In this document: piece by piece, positions 44,169 through 52,364 of the stretch | Position numbering within the stretch: position 1 is the stretch's first letter | Layout of the letters: each line of letters begins with the position of its first letter | From: Nitrospirota bacterium | Lineage (GTDB): Bacteria > Nitrospirota > Thermodesulfovibrionia > Thermodesulfovibrionales > UBA6898 | Assembly: GCA_021814475.1 (NCBI GenBank) | Contig: JAKAIE010000006.1 | Location: 1-58,058, forward strand | Direction of reading: 5' to 3' | DNA length: 58,058 nt | Translations under genes and position numbers: made by a program | The notes under the pieces: generated by a model | What the model was told of the DNA's origin: nothing | What the model saw: only the letters and a program-made list of their open reading frames with translations | Databases searched by the model: none

Positions 44169-44906
44169 ATGCTTATCAAGAACAAAAAGATGTTCGGACT
44201 CGGAATGGTTTTCGCCCTTTCGTTCCTTACCGTACTGCTTGCTATCTTCACCCCGCTTTTTGGAGGCAAAAATGGCCTCCAGTTCGCGGACAACAGCTTC
44301 AACAAACTCTCGAAGGGTTCGTCGTATTTCATCCCGAAGGTGGCAAAGAACAACGAGAAGTTCATGGGCAGGCGGTTCGCGGTCTCGATCAGGGTCGACA
44401 AACCTGAAGACAAGGCAGGGGAAACCGAAAAGAGGGCCCGGAATATAGAGAAGGTCTTCACAACAGCAGGCGCCAGGGTGGAGATAACCGGCAGCGCGGT
44501 GAAGATCGAAGGCGACCTCGGGAAGGTCCTGGCATCTGCCCTCCAGGACTCGGACGCCATGTACAAAAATAACGGGGAGGCGATCAAGGCCCGTTACCAG
44601 ACGGACGACGAAAAAAAGATGTTCCGGCAGTGGCATAATGCCCTTTCCAAGGTAACAAAGGAACTGCAGAAACAGAAGATGATCGAGGAGTCGAAGCTCG
44701 TCTCGGACGTTATCAAGAAGGCGGTGGAACCAGCGTACAACTTCTATCAGATCGAAGGCGAAAAGGTGGTGGACCACGCCGGCATGCTGTCGGGACTGCT
44801 GGTCTTCTATGTCGCCTACACGATGTGGTGGGGCTATGCCATATTCTATCTCTTCGACGGCATAGGCCTCAGCATGAAGAAGGCAAAGGTGAAGAAGGAG
44901 GCATAG
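44169..44906 (+). CDS. Membrane-anchored accessory protein of the TSUP operon
   Basis: 245 residues with an N-terminal membrane helix (about 9-31), a large non-cytoplasmic alpha/beta domain (about 35-200) and a C-terminal helix (about 208-232) followed by a lysine-rich cytoplasmic tail. No known domain was recognised. It sits between the TSUP permease and a tandem Usp gene, mirroring the permease, membrane protein, Usp order of the first module. A perfect hairpin spans its stop codon. Confidence 0.6.
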   Translation: MLIKNKKMFGLGMVFALSFLTVLLAIFTPLFGGKNGLQFADNSFNKLSKGSSYFIPKVAKNNEKFMGRRFAVSIRVDKPEDKAGETEKRARNIEKVFTTAGARVEITGSAVKIEGDLGKVLASALQDSDAMYKNNGEAIKARYQTDDEKKMFRQWHNALSKVTKELQKQKMIEESKLVSDVIKKAVEPAYNFYQIEGEKVVDHAGMLSGLLVFYVAYTMWWGYAIFYLFDGIGLSMKKAKVKKEA

Positions 44907-44917
44907 CCTCCTTCTTC
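44891..44917 (+). promoter_or_regulatory. Perfect 12-bp hairpin across a stop codon
   Basis: GAAGAAGGAGGC pairs with GCCTCCTTCTTC around ATA, with no T run after it. It may stabilise the upstream mRNA or lower expression of the following Usp gene rather than terminate. Confidence 0.55.
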
Positions 44918-44935
44918 ACGCGGGCGAATGAGATC

Positions 44936-45793
44936 ATGGGACGATATAGAAAGATACTGGTAGCGGTCGACGGTTCTGACTCCGGCAGGAACGCCTTCAG
45001 GCAGGCCTGCCGGATAGGCCGGCAGGACAAGAGCTGGATCACGGTGATCACGACCATCCCGATCTTCAGCGACCAGTTCGATGTCCTCGGCATCAGAGAG
45101 AAGGTCAGCAGGGCCCTCACGGCCGAAGGGGAAAAGATCCTTGCCGGCATCAGGGCCATCGCCACGGAGGAGGATGTCTTCATCCGCACAATCCTGGAAG
45201 AAGGCACGCCATTCGATACGATCGTCGACACCGCTGAGGAGGGGAATTTCGATCTCATCGTCATGGGTCGGCACGGCAGGCACCGGATCGAGAAGGCCCT
45301 CGTCGGCAGCGTGACCGCGCGCGTCATCGGCAACAGCCAGCGGGATGTCCTGGTCGTTCCCGGCAGTTCAGTCATCGGGTGGGGCATGATCCTTGTCCCG
45401 ACCGACGGTTCGAAATACAGCATGACAGCAACCGACAAGGCAATAGATCTCGCAGGGTCATATGGCGGGCATATTAAGGCCCTGTCCGTCGTTGACGTAA
45501 CAGAGGAGTTTCAGACGGAGGCGCCAGAGGCGGTCGACAGGATGATAGAGACCGGGCGCGGATACGTCGATCAGGTGAGGGAGAAGGCCTCTGCCCACAG
45601 GGTCGAGGCCGAGCCGATCGTCAGGGAAGGAGAGACCTACAGGGTGATAGTCGATCTCGCAGAACAGCAGAAAGCCGATGTGATCGTGATGGGAAGCCAC
45701 GGAAGGACAGGGGTCAAGAGGCTGCTGATGGGCAGCGTCACGGAAAAGGTGATCGGACACGCTCCCTGCCCGGTGCTCGTGGTGAGGGAATAA
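44936..45793 (+). CDS. Tandem universal stress protein
   Basis: 285 residues with two UspA domains. The first has GRHGRHRIEKALVGSVTARV and the second GSHGRTGVKRLLMGSV, both fitting the ATP-binding signature. Such double Usp proteins form an internal pseudo-dimer. The ATG is chosen after the hairpin at 44891-44917; a longer frame overlapping the previous gene is unlikely. It is the fifth gene of the second TSUP operon. Confidence 0.88.
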   Translation: MGRYRKILVAVDGSDSGRNAFRQACRIGRQDKSWITVITTIPIFSDQFDVLGIREKVSRALTAEGEKILAGIRAIATEEDVFIRTILEEGTPFDTIVDTAEEGNFDLIVMGRHGRHRIEKALVGSVTARVIGNSQRDVLVVPGSSVIGWGMILVPTDGSKYSMTATDKAIDLAGSYGGHIKALSVVDVTEEFQTEAPEAVDRMIETGRGYVDQVREKASAHRVEAEPIVREGETYRVIVDLAEQQKADVIVMGSHGRTGVKRLLMGSVTEKVIGHAPCPVLVVRE

Positions 45794-45816
45794 CCACAGA
45801 AACAGAGGAGGAGCAG

Positions 45817-45999
45817 ATGAAAAGACTGGCCCATATAATCGAATCGATAATGATGGCGGTGACATTCGCCGAATCGGGAGAACATGACACCGCGCGTGAG
45901 ATCATGAGGACACAGGAAGAGCAAGACAGGATCGATCGGACCAAACCCTCGCAACGGCCAGACAGAACGCTCCGTGCATCGGCCCCGCCCCGGCTGTAA
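45817..45999 (+). CDS. 60-residue microprotein with recurring helical motif
   Basis: Starts 23 bases after the tandem Usp gene with a GAGGAGG box. Residues 8-31 carry the AVTFAESGEHDTAREIM motif also seen in the 43-residue microprotein at 42242 and the Usp-like fusion at 42370. The C-terminal half is basic and probably disordered. Function unknown; its conserved company with Usp and TSUP genes suggests a shared pathway. Confidence 0.65.
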   Translation: MKRLAHIIESIMMAVTFAESGEHDTAREIMRTQEEQDRIDRTKPSQRPDRTLRASAPPRL

Positions 46000-46012
46000 A
46001 GCCCCCTCGTGA

Positions 46013-46052
46013 GTTCCCGGAGGAGGCAGGTTAGCCTGCCTCCTCCGGGAAC
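46013..46052 (+). terminator. Long perfect hairpin ending the TSUP operon
   Basis: An 18-bp perfect stem (GTTCCCGGAGGAGGCAGG with its complement) closes on TTAG. No T run follows, so it may act as an RNA 3'-end stabiliser or a factor-dependent terminator. Confidence 0.55.
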
Positions 46053-46147
46053 CGTCTGCCTGTATTCCCGCAACGCGGATGGGGAAATCACACGTTCTGA
46101 CGGCACCGCTGCTTTACATACACACAGGCAAGCGTTAACATAAATGC

Positions 46148-46510
46148 ATGGGCAGGATATTACTAGTCGATGATGATCAGACTTTTTCCTCCATCCTGTG
46201 CATAGGGCTGAAAAACAAAGGGTACGATGTCGAGGTCGCCGCCGACGGGGTCGAAGGTCTGAAGAAGGCCTCCGCATTCAGGCCGGACCTCATCGTACTT
46301 GATGTCAACATGCCGAAGCTCTCCGGTTTCGACGTCGCCATGAGACTGAAGGAAGACGCCGAACTCAGAGATATCCCCATACTCATGCTTACCGCACTGA
46401 GCCAGGACGCCAACATACAGCGGGGGTACAGCCTGGGCGTCGAAGATTATCTTTCGAAGCCTTTCAATATAGAGCATCTGTACCTAAAGATCAAAAAATA
46501 TCTGAAGTGA
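46148..46510 (+). CDS. Single-domain response regulator (CheY-like)
   Basis: 120 residues comprising only a receiver domain: acidic pocket DDD (8-10), phospho-acceptor D52 (VLDVNMP), conserved T83 and K104 (SKPF). With no output domain it should act by protein contact. Its stop overlaps the GTG start of the next gene (GTGA). It is the first gene of the exopolysaccharide-like operon, so it may switch secretion on or off. Confidence 0.9.
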   Translation: MGRILLVDDDQTFSSILCIGLKNKGYDVEVAADGVEGLKKASAFRPDLIVLDVNMPKLSGFDVAMRLKEDAELRDIPILMLTALSQDANIQRGYSLGVEDYLSKPFNIEHLYLKIKKYLK

Positions 46511-48198
46511 GAAAAGGCATATTCGTATCTCTGCTTGCACTGGCCGTCACCTTTTCCGCATTGCAGCCGTGTCCCGCCGCGTACGATTACGGGGCCGGGC
46601 TCAACATGGTACAGAAATATATAGCTGCCGGCGATCTGCCCCGCGCAGAATCACTTCTCAGGCAGATGGAGCTTCAATACAGGAGAAATCCCGAGATCCT
46701 TTCCATGCTTGCATCCGTACTGTACTGGCAGAAGAAATACGACGACTCCCTCGCCATCTATCAGGACCTCCTTGAACGGTCCGGCGATCAGCAGCTCCGC
46801 GCCGACGCAGAACGGGTCTTTATCGCCCGTCTCATCAATGAGGTCGACAGTTCGATCGCGGACGGGGAAATACGAAAAGCCATACCCGTTCTCCAGATCC
46901 TATTCGATTCTGGCAAAAGCCTGTATGACGCCGGATACAGACTTGGGAAACTCTACCTGAAGGAACGCGACTTCGACAGCGCGGCAGTCGTCTTTCAGAG
47001 ACTCACCGCCCTTTTCCCGGCAGATGCCGAGTTTTCTCGGATGCTGGCACATGTTTACCTCTGGCAGAACAGGTACGATGCATCCATCGACGTGTACGAT
47101 ACACTGCTTGCCCACCCGCTCGACGAGGCAGTAAGAACGGAAGTCGAGTCCGACCTACGGGAGGCGGTGCTCGCAAGACTCCTGTCCGGGATTGACATAC
47201 TCATTGCCCGGGGAGACTATGAAAAACCCCACAGGGTCCTCAGGTTCATGTTTGACGCCGGCATCGAGCGATACGGTTCGGGATACAGGCTCGGCATGCT
47301 CTGCATAAAAGAACGCAATGCCGGTGAGGCGGTCGGAATCTTCCGCGAATTGACGACCCTCTATCCGGAGGACACGGGATTTCTGGAGCTGTACATTGAA
47401 GCCCTTATTATGGACGGCGAGATCGAAAAGGCATCCGGTATCCTCAACGCGCTGCCCGCAAATAGAAGACAACTCATCTCAAAAGACAGGGACGACCTTT
47501 TCTACAGGGTCAGAAAGAATTATGTGAGGATTTCCGCAGAATATGACGCCTATTCCGGGCGTCTGCCTGCAGGGCGCAGCCTGTCTGTCGATCTGTCCCA
47601 GAGGGTCCATGATTTCACCGCAGTGCTCGGCTCGTCAGTGGTACGGCGCTATGGCCTGCAGGACAGCCAGTTCCGGCTGGCGCTCTATTCCCATGTCGGA
47701 GAAAAGACAAGGGACTGGGGATATGTCTCTTTTTCATACAGTCAGGACGCGCGCTTTCTGCCGGAAACAACGTTCGGCGCGGAAGTCAATCACGGGTTCA
47801 GGAACGCCGAGCTCTCGCTCGGCTATAACAGGATGAACTTCAGGGATGCCACGGCCGATATCATAATACCGGGCATCACCGTTTATCTGCCGCATAACCT
47901 CTCACTGAACGAGCGGGTATACCTCGTCCCGAAATATAACACCCGCTCCTTCCTGACAACCCTCAATTACGAACCCGACCACAGGTTCAGGGCCTATGAC
48001 AGCGTGGCGATTGGCAACTCGGCCGAACAAATATCGAGCCTCAATGACCTGATCAGGGTCTCGACCGTCTCTGACAGGCTAGGCCTCGAATACAGGACGG
48101 ACAGGGCATCAGGCATCGGCGTGGAATTGCTCTATGAACACCGAAGTGGCTTCTATCAGGGGCTCGGGATATCCGTGTTTACGAGGTATTGGTGGTAA
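46507..48198 (+). CDS. TPR protein with YaiO-type outer-membrane beta-barrel
   Basis: 563 residues from a GTG start overlapping the receiver gene. Signal peptide (1-24), about eight TPR-like helical hairpins (25-330) and a C-terminal beta-barrel domain (about 335-563) ending in aromatic residues (RYWW). The barrel fits the YaiO family. TPR plus barrel is also the layout of the PNAG exporter PgaA and alginate AlgK/AlgE pair, so it is a likely outer-membrane export channel for the polymer made by the GT2 enzyme of this operon (inference). Confidence 0.78.
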   Translation: MRKGIFVSLLALAVTFSALQPCPAAYDYGAGLNMVQKYIAAGDLPRAESLLRQMELQYRRNPEILSMLASVLYWQKKYDDSLAIYQDLLERSGDQQLRADAERVFIARLINEVDSSIADGEIRKAIPVLQILFDSGKSLYDAGYRLGKLYLKERDFDSAAVVFQRLTALFPADAEFSRMLAHVYLWQNRYDASIDVYDTLLAHPLDEAVRTEVESDLREAVLARLLSGIDILIARGDYEKPHRVLRFMFDAGIERYGSGYRLGMLCIKERNAGEAVGIFRELTTLYPEDTGFLELYIEALIMDGEIEKASGILNALPANRRQLISKDRDDLFYRVRKNYVRISAEYDAYSGRLPAGRSLSVDLSQRVHDFTAVLGSSVVRRYGLQDSQFRLALYSHVGEKTRDWGYVSFSYSQDARFLPETTFGAEVNHGFRNAELSLGYNRMNFRDATADIIIPGITVYLPHNLSLNERVYLVPKYNTRSFLTTLNYEPDHRFRAYDSVAIGNSAEQISSLNDLIRVSTVSDRLGLEYRTDRASGIGVELLYEHRSGFYQGLGISVFTRYWW

Positions 48199-48199
48199 C

Positions 48200-49312
48200 A
48201 TGCCGCACGGATATCATTTAATTGACCCTTACCTGCTGAAACGAATTCTCATAGGCATCATATATTTCATGTCCGCCAGCGTCGTATGTCTGTTCGTGTC
48301 CGTGATCGTGCACAAGGCGTACACCGAGTCCATGGAAAACCTCATAAACAAGATAAAGGCGACATATATACCGATGATCAGCAGGAAGCTCATCGACGAC
48401 TCCTATGAACTGCGAAGACCGGCCAGGAAAGTCGAAACCGAGGCGGTCGCCGACATACTCATCGACATGCTCGCAAGCATATCAGGTGATATGGAAAAAC
48501 AGCTAAAAAGACTCGCTTCCGGCCTCGGCATCGTCGAACATTACAGAAAGATGGCTGGATCCAAGGCCAGCACCAGGAGGTTCGTGGCTATGGAAAAACT
48601 AGGCTTCCTCAGGCTCCCGGAACTGAAACCCTTTTACCATGAGGTGCTGCGCACGGAGGGAAACAGCGGAGTCATCGCCAGAACGGTCCTGGCCCTCAGC
48701 CTGATTGCAGACAGCGAGGAGGATATCCGGGCTATCAACGATGTCGTGAAAAACCCCCTCTTCATGTCCTCGAAATTCACTGAATATCTTTACACAAACG
48801 TCATCAAATCCTTCAGGAACCATACCCTCGAAGATACCTTTGTAGGTCTCCTCGCCCGGATAGAGACCGCCCCAGACATCCCGGTGCTCGTCAAACGTGA
48901 CATCATCGAGGCATGCGGCTCTGAGGCACTGTACCAGGCAAGAGGGGTCATCATTCATTTTTTTGATACGTTCAGGGATCTCCCCGAGATGAAGATCGCC
49001 TGCATAAGGGCTCTCGGCAAACTGGGCGGTGAGGAAGCCTGTGTCATAATCAAATCCTGCCTAGGCGACGGCGACTGGAGGGTCAGGGCCGTCGATGCCA
49101 AGAATGCCCATCTCTGTCCGGACGATATTGCAGCGCGCCTTGCGGAATCCCTCCACGACGAAAATTATTATGTGCGCATCAATACGGCCATCTCCCTCTC
49201 AAGGCTCGGGCATGCGGGAATCGAGATGCTGCAAAAAGCCTCGAACAGCGGGGACAGGTTTACAAGAGACGTTTCACAATACATTCTCCGGGACATGGAA
49301 ATCCGTGCCTGA
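48200..49312 (+). CDS. Membrane-anchored HEAT-repeat protein
   Basis: 370 residues. A membrane helix (about 14-37) is followed by a helical linker and a series of HEAT-type repeats, clearest in the C-terminal third (for example IACIRALGKLGGEEACVII and WRVRAVDAKNA). It begins one base after the barrel gene and its end overlaps the GT2 gene by 8 bases. HEAT proteins scaffold complexes; here it may connect synthase and export parts in the periplasm. Confidence 0.75.
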   Translation: MPHGYHLIDPYLLKRILIGIIYFMSASVVCLFVSVIVHKAYTESMENLINKIKATYIPMISRKLIDDSYELRRPARKVETEAVADILIDMLASISGDMEKQLKRLASGLGIVEHYRKMAGSKASTRRFVAMEKLGFLRLPELKPFYHEVLRTEGNSGVIARTVLALSLIADSEEDIRAINDVVKNPLFMSSKFTEYLYTNVIKSFRNHTLEDTFVGLLARIETAPDIPVLVKRDIIEACGSEALYQARGVIIHFFDTFRDLPEMKIACIRALGKLGGEEACVIIKSCLGDGDWRVRAVDAKNAHLCPDDIAARLAESLHDENYYVRINTAISLSRLGHAGIEMLQKASNSGDRFTRDVSQYILRDMEIRA

Positions 49313-50714
49313 TATCCTGAACCTGGTCCTGCTGATATTTCAGGTGGTCATCCTCCTGTATTTTATACTGATCAACGGCACCTATACCTTCTTCACCCTT
49401 GTATCCCTGAAAGACGTTAAGAGACACTCCGTTATGGTGACATCTCAGAACATAAAGAATATTCTTTCCGGCATTTTTTATAAACCTCTTTCGATTATCG
49501 TCCCGGCCTATAACGAAGAGGCGACTATCGTCGCCAACGTCAGATCCCTTCTTGCCCTTCACTATCCGGAATTTGAGGTGATCATTGTCAACGACGGCTC
49601 AAAAGACAGGACACTCGACAGGCTGATCAATGAGTTCAGACTTATCAGGATAGACAAACCGCTTAGGATTGTCCTGGCACATCAGCCGATAACAGGGCAT
49701 TACCTCTCGCTCGACTATCCGCAGCTTACCGTGATACAAAAAGAAAACGGCGGCAAGGCCGACGCGCTGAACGCCGGCATCAACGCCTCCAATTTCCCGC
49801 TCTTCTGCTGCATAGACGCCGATTCGCTGCTTGAAAACGATGCGCTGCTCAGGGCCTCGCGGCTGTTCGTCGAGGACAGGGAAGTGATCGCAACCGGCGG
49901 GATCGTCATGGTACTCAACGGCTGCAGGGTCCAGGAGGGGACTGTCACCGAGGTCAGGACCCCGAAAAAGTCTCTTGAGTGCTTCCAGGCAGTCGAATAT
50001 ATAAGGGGCTTCCTCTCCGGCAGGACCTCATGGAATTTCCTCGGAAGTCTGCTGATCATCTCCGGCGCCTTCGGCATATTCCGCAAGGACATGGTGATGG
50101 CAATCAACGGCTACAGGAAGACTGTAGGCGAGGATATGGACATAGTCGTAAGGCTGCACAGGCACTGCAAGGACAACAGGATCAAATACAAGATCGTCTT
50201 TGTCCCTGACCCGGTCTGCTGGACCCAGGTCCCGAACGATCTGAACTCACTGTTAAAACAGAGGAACAGGTGGCACAGGGGCCTTATCGACTGCCTCTGG
50301 GTTAACAGGGTCATGTTTCTGAACCCGGTCTACGGCACTGTTGGTGTCTTCGGTTATCCCTACTTCCTCTTTGTCGAGGCGCTCGGCCCCCTGGTCGAAT
50401 TCACCGGCTACCTCTCCTTCATCGTGTTCTATCTGTTCGGAGTCATCAGCAGGGACTTTGCCCTTCTCTTCTTTGTGATCGCGCTCCTTTGGGGAATGTG
50501 GATCAACATCGGCTCCATCCTGCTGGACAATCTGCTGTACCGCAGATACAAGGGGATTGGGGATATAATAAAACTATGCCTCTACGGACTGATAGAATTC
50601 CTCGGCTACAGGCAGCTGATAGTAATGGAGCGACTTCTGGCCACCTTCCAGTTCTGGAAAAAAGGGTGGGGCAAGATAAAGAGACAGGAGATCCCGAGTG
50701 AACCCGGCAGGTAG
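49305..50714 (+). CDS. Processive family 2 glycosyltransferase (PgaC/hyaluronan-synthase-like)
   Basis: 469 residues from a GTG (no in-frame ATG fits). Membrane helix 8-33, cytoplasmic GT-A domain with VNDGS (D97), DAD (171-173), the catalytic ED at 276-277 and QRNRW (319-323), then three or four C-terminal membrane helices. The full D, DxD, ED, QxxRW set marks a processive synthase that extrudes a beta-linked polymer such as poly-N-acetylglucosamine, cellulose or hyaluronan. The sugar cannot be read from sequence. No c-di-GMP PilZ domain is seen. Confidence 0.88.
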   Translation: MPDILNLVLLIFQVVILLYFILINGTYTFFTLVSLKDVKRHSVMVTSQNIKNILSGIFYKPLSIIVPAYNEEATIVANVRSLLALHYPEFEVIIVNDGSKDRTLDRLINEFRLIRIDKPLRIVLAHQPITGHYLSLDYPQLTVIQKENGGKADALNAGINASNFPLFCCIDADSLLENDALLRASRLFVEDREVIATGGIVMVLNGCRVQEGTVTEVRTPKKSLECFQAVEYIRGFLSGRTSWNFLGSLLIISGAFGIFRKDMVMAINGYRKTVGEDMDIVVRLHRHCKDNRIKYKIVFVPDPVCWTQVPNDLNSLLKQRNRWHRGLIDCLWVNRVMFLNPVYGTVGVFGYPYFLFVEALGPLVEFTGYLSFIVFYLFGVISRDFALLFFVIALLWGMWINIGSILLDNLLYRRYKGIGDIIKLCLYGLIEFLGYRQLIVMERLLATFQFWKKGWGKIKRQEIPSEPGR

Positions 50715-51243
50715 ACTGATCAGAAAGGTCACCTACCTGTTACCCAGGCTCATACTGCTCCTGATCCCGGCGCTCTATGTGCTCTTCGCGCTGCTTACCT
50801 ACTTTGACTATTTTGAGGCATACCTGTATCCCCTACATTTCATCCAGGGGAAGGCCTCGAAGGTATCGGACAAAATCATCATCGGGCCGTACCCACACTT
50901 TGAGGAACTAAAAAAACTCAAGGAGGATTACGGGGTCTCGATCGCCGTCAGCCTCCTGAACGTCAACCTGCCCCAGGAAAAGGCGCTTTATGAAAGAGAA
51001 AAGAAGAGCGCAGCGATGCTAGGCATGGTGTCCGTGAGCTTTCCCATGGAGTACTTTCCCCTTGAGAGCAGTTCGAACCGGAAAGTGCTGCAGAACGTAG
51101 TCGATTTTATACGGTCACATAGGGCCAGCAGGTTATACATCCACTGCTATCTCGGGAAGCATCGCGTGGGACTTGTAAAAGAAGTCTTGTCACGGGAAGG
51201 CCTGATCCGGGACGACCGTTCAAAGGACGTGGTATTGCCATGA
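50698..51243 (+). CDS. Membrane-anchored CX5R (dual-specificity type) phosphatase
   Basis: 181 residues. An N-terminal membrane helix (about 14-35) precedes a small alpha/beta domain with the cysteine phosphatase P-loop HCYLGKHRV (C150, R156). A general-acid Asp is not obvious, and the domain is short for the family. Start is a GTG inside the GT2 3' end (17-base overlap). It could dephosphorylate tyrosine, a lipid or a sugar phosphate; in exopolysaccharide operons tyrosine phosphatases often control synthesis. Confidence 0.7.
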   Translation: MNPAGRLIRKVTYLLPRLILLLIPALYVLFALLTYFDYFEAYLYPLHFIQGKASKVSDKIIIGPYPHFEELKKLKEDYGVSIAVSLLNVNLPQEKALYEREKKSAAMLGMVSVSFPMEYFPLESSSNRKVLQNVVDFIRSHRASRLYIHCYLGKHRVGLVKEVLSREGLIRDDRSKDVVLP

Positions 51244-52364
51244 ACCGCATAAACGGCCTTTTGGCAGCCCTGATATTGTTGTCGGCGTGTGGATCAGCCG
51301 GGGTCAGGCAGGCAGACCGGTTGCCGCCCGTGACAACGCCTCCGGACAGGATAACCCTGAATGTCGCTCTGCTGCGGGAGAGTGACTATATAGATATAGT
51401 GTACGAAAACGGGGCTATCTCCTATGCGGGCTACCTGAAGAAAGAGGATATGAGGGAACACCCCCCCGCCGAACCCTGCAGGGGTGAATCGGCCGCGCCT
51501 TCCCGGACATCAAAAGGCATCTGGATCTGGGACATGCGGAAGATTGCCGGTCATGAAAAGAGCGTCACGGAGAGACTGGCGGCAGATGGGTTCAACAGGC
51601 TTTATGTCCAGATCCAAAGGGACCCGGAAACCCTTGTTCCCCTGCTGAAGGAGGCTGCACAGGCCGGGATTGAAGTGTTTGCCGTTGACGGAGATCCGGA
51701 CCATATTATCAACTATCAGCCGCTTATTGATGACATCATGAAGATCAGAAGATTCAACAATCTTTGCCGGGATGCCTGTTTTGCCGGTATACAGTTCGAC
51801 GTTGAACCTTATCTCAGAAAGGATTTCAATCTCAGAAAACAATATTACGCCGACCGGTATCTGAGAATGGCCCGCGACCTGCGTCAGGCCGCCGGTCCGG
51901 GCCTGAGACTTTCTTTTGCCCTGCCGTTCTGGTTCGATACGCTCAGCGCTGAAGGCAAACCACTTTCTTTTCAGGTCACCGACATTGCGGACGAAGTCGC
52001 CATCATGAGCTACAGGACAGATTTTGACGAGATGGTTCAGTCGGCAATTCAGGAGTTGTGCTATGCAGCAACTGCGGGCAAACCTGTCTTTCTGGGATTG
52101 GAGACCACAAAACTCCCCGATGAAGAACATGTGATACTTGATGCAGGAAAGGCAATGCGCGATGGGGCCACCTCACGGGGAGAAACGCTGGTCATCGAAA
52201 CCAGGAAAAACGATATCCGGGCATCAAGAACATACACTGTCAGGGCGGAGAGACTGACGTTCCATGGCAAGAAGGAAGAACTCGTCCGAACCCTCAACAG
52301 GAAACCTCCTTTCCGGTCATTTTCCGGGTATATCGTCCATAGTTATGAGGGACTCTATGAATAA
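51240..52364 (+). CDS. Lipoprotein with TIM-barrel (glycosidase-like) domain
   Basis: 374 residues with a lipobox ending LLSAC (Cys17). From residue 91 the chain alternates strands and helices as in a TIM barrel (GIWIWDM, FNRLYVQIQ, GIEVFAVDG, GIQFDVEP, IAIMSY-like). D187 and E189 in FDVEP are suitable acid residues for a glycosidase. It resembles in position and topology the C-terminal hydrolase half of PgaB. The ATG overlaps the phosphatase stop (ATGA). A polymer-trimming role is inference. Confidence 0.65.
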   Translation: MNRINGLLAALILLSACGSAGVRQADRLPPVTTPPDRITLNVALLRESDYIDIVYENGAISYAGYLKKEDMREHPPAEPCRGESAAPSRTSKGIWIWDMRKIAGHEKSVTERLAADGFNRLYVQIQRDPETLVPLLKEAAQAGIEVFAVDGDPDHIINYQPLIDDIMKIRRFNNLCRDACFAGIQFDVEPYLRKDFNLRKQYYADRYLRMARDLRQAAGPGLRLSFALPFWFDTLSAEGKPLSFQVTDIADEVAIMSYRTDFDEMVQSAIQELCYAATAGKPVFLGLETTKLPDEEHVILDAGKAMRDGATSRGETLVIETRKNDIRASRTYTVRAERLTFHGKKEELVRTLNRKPPFRSFSGYIVHSYEGLYE

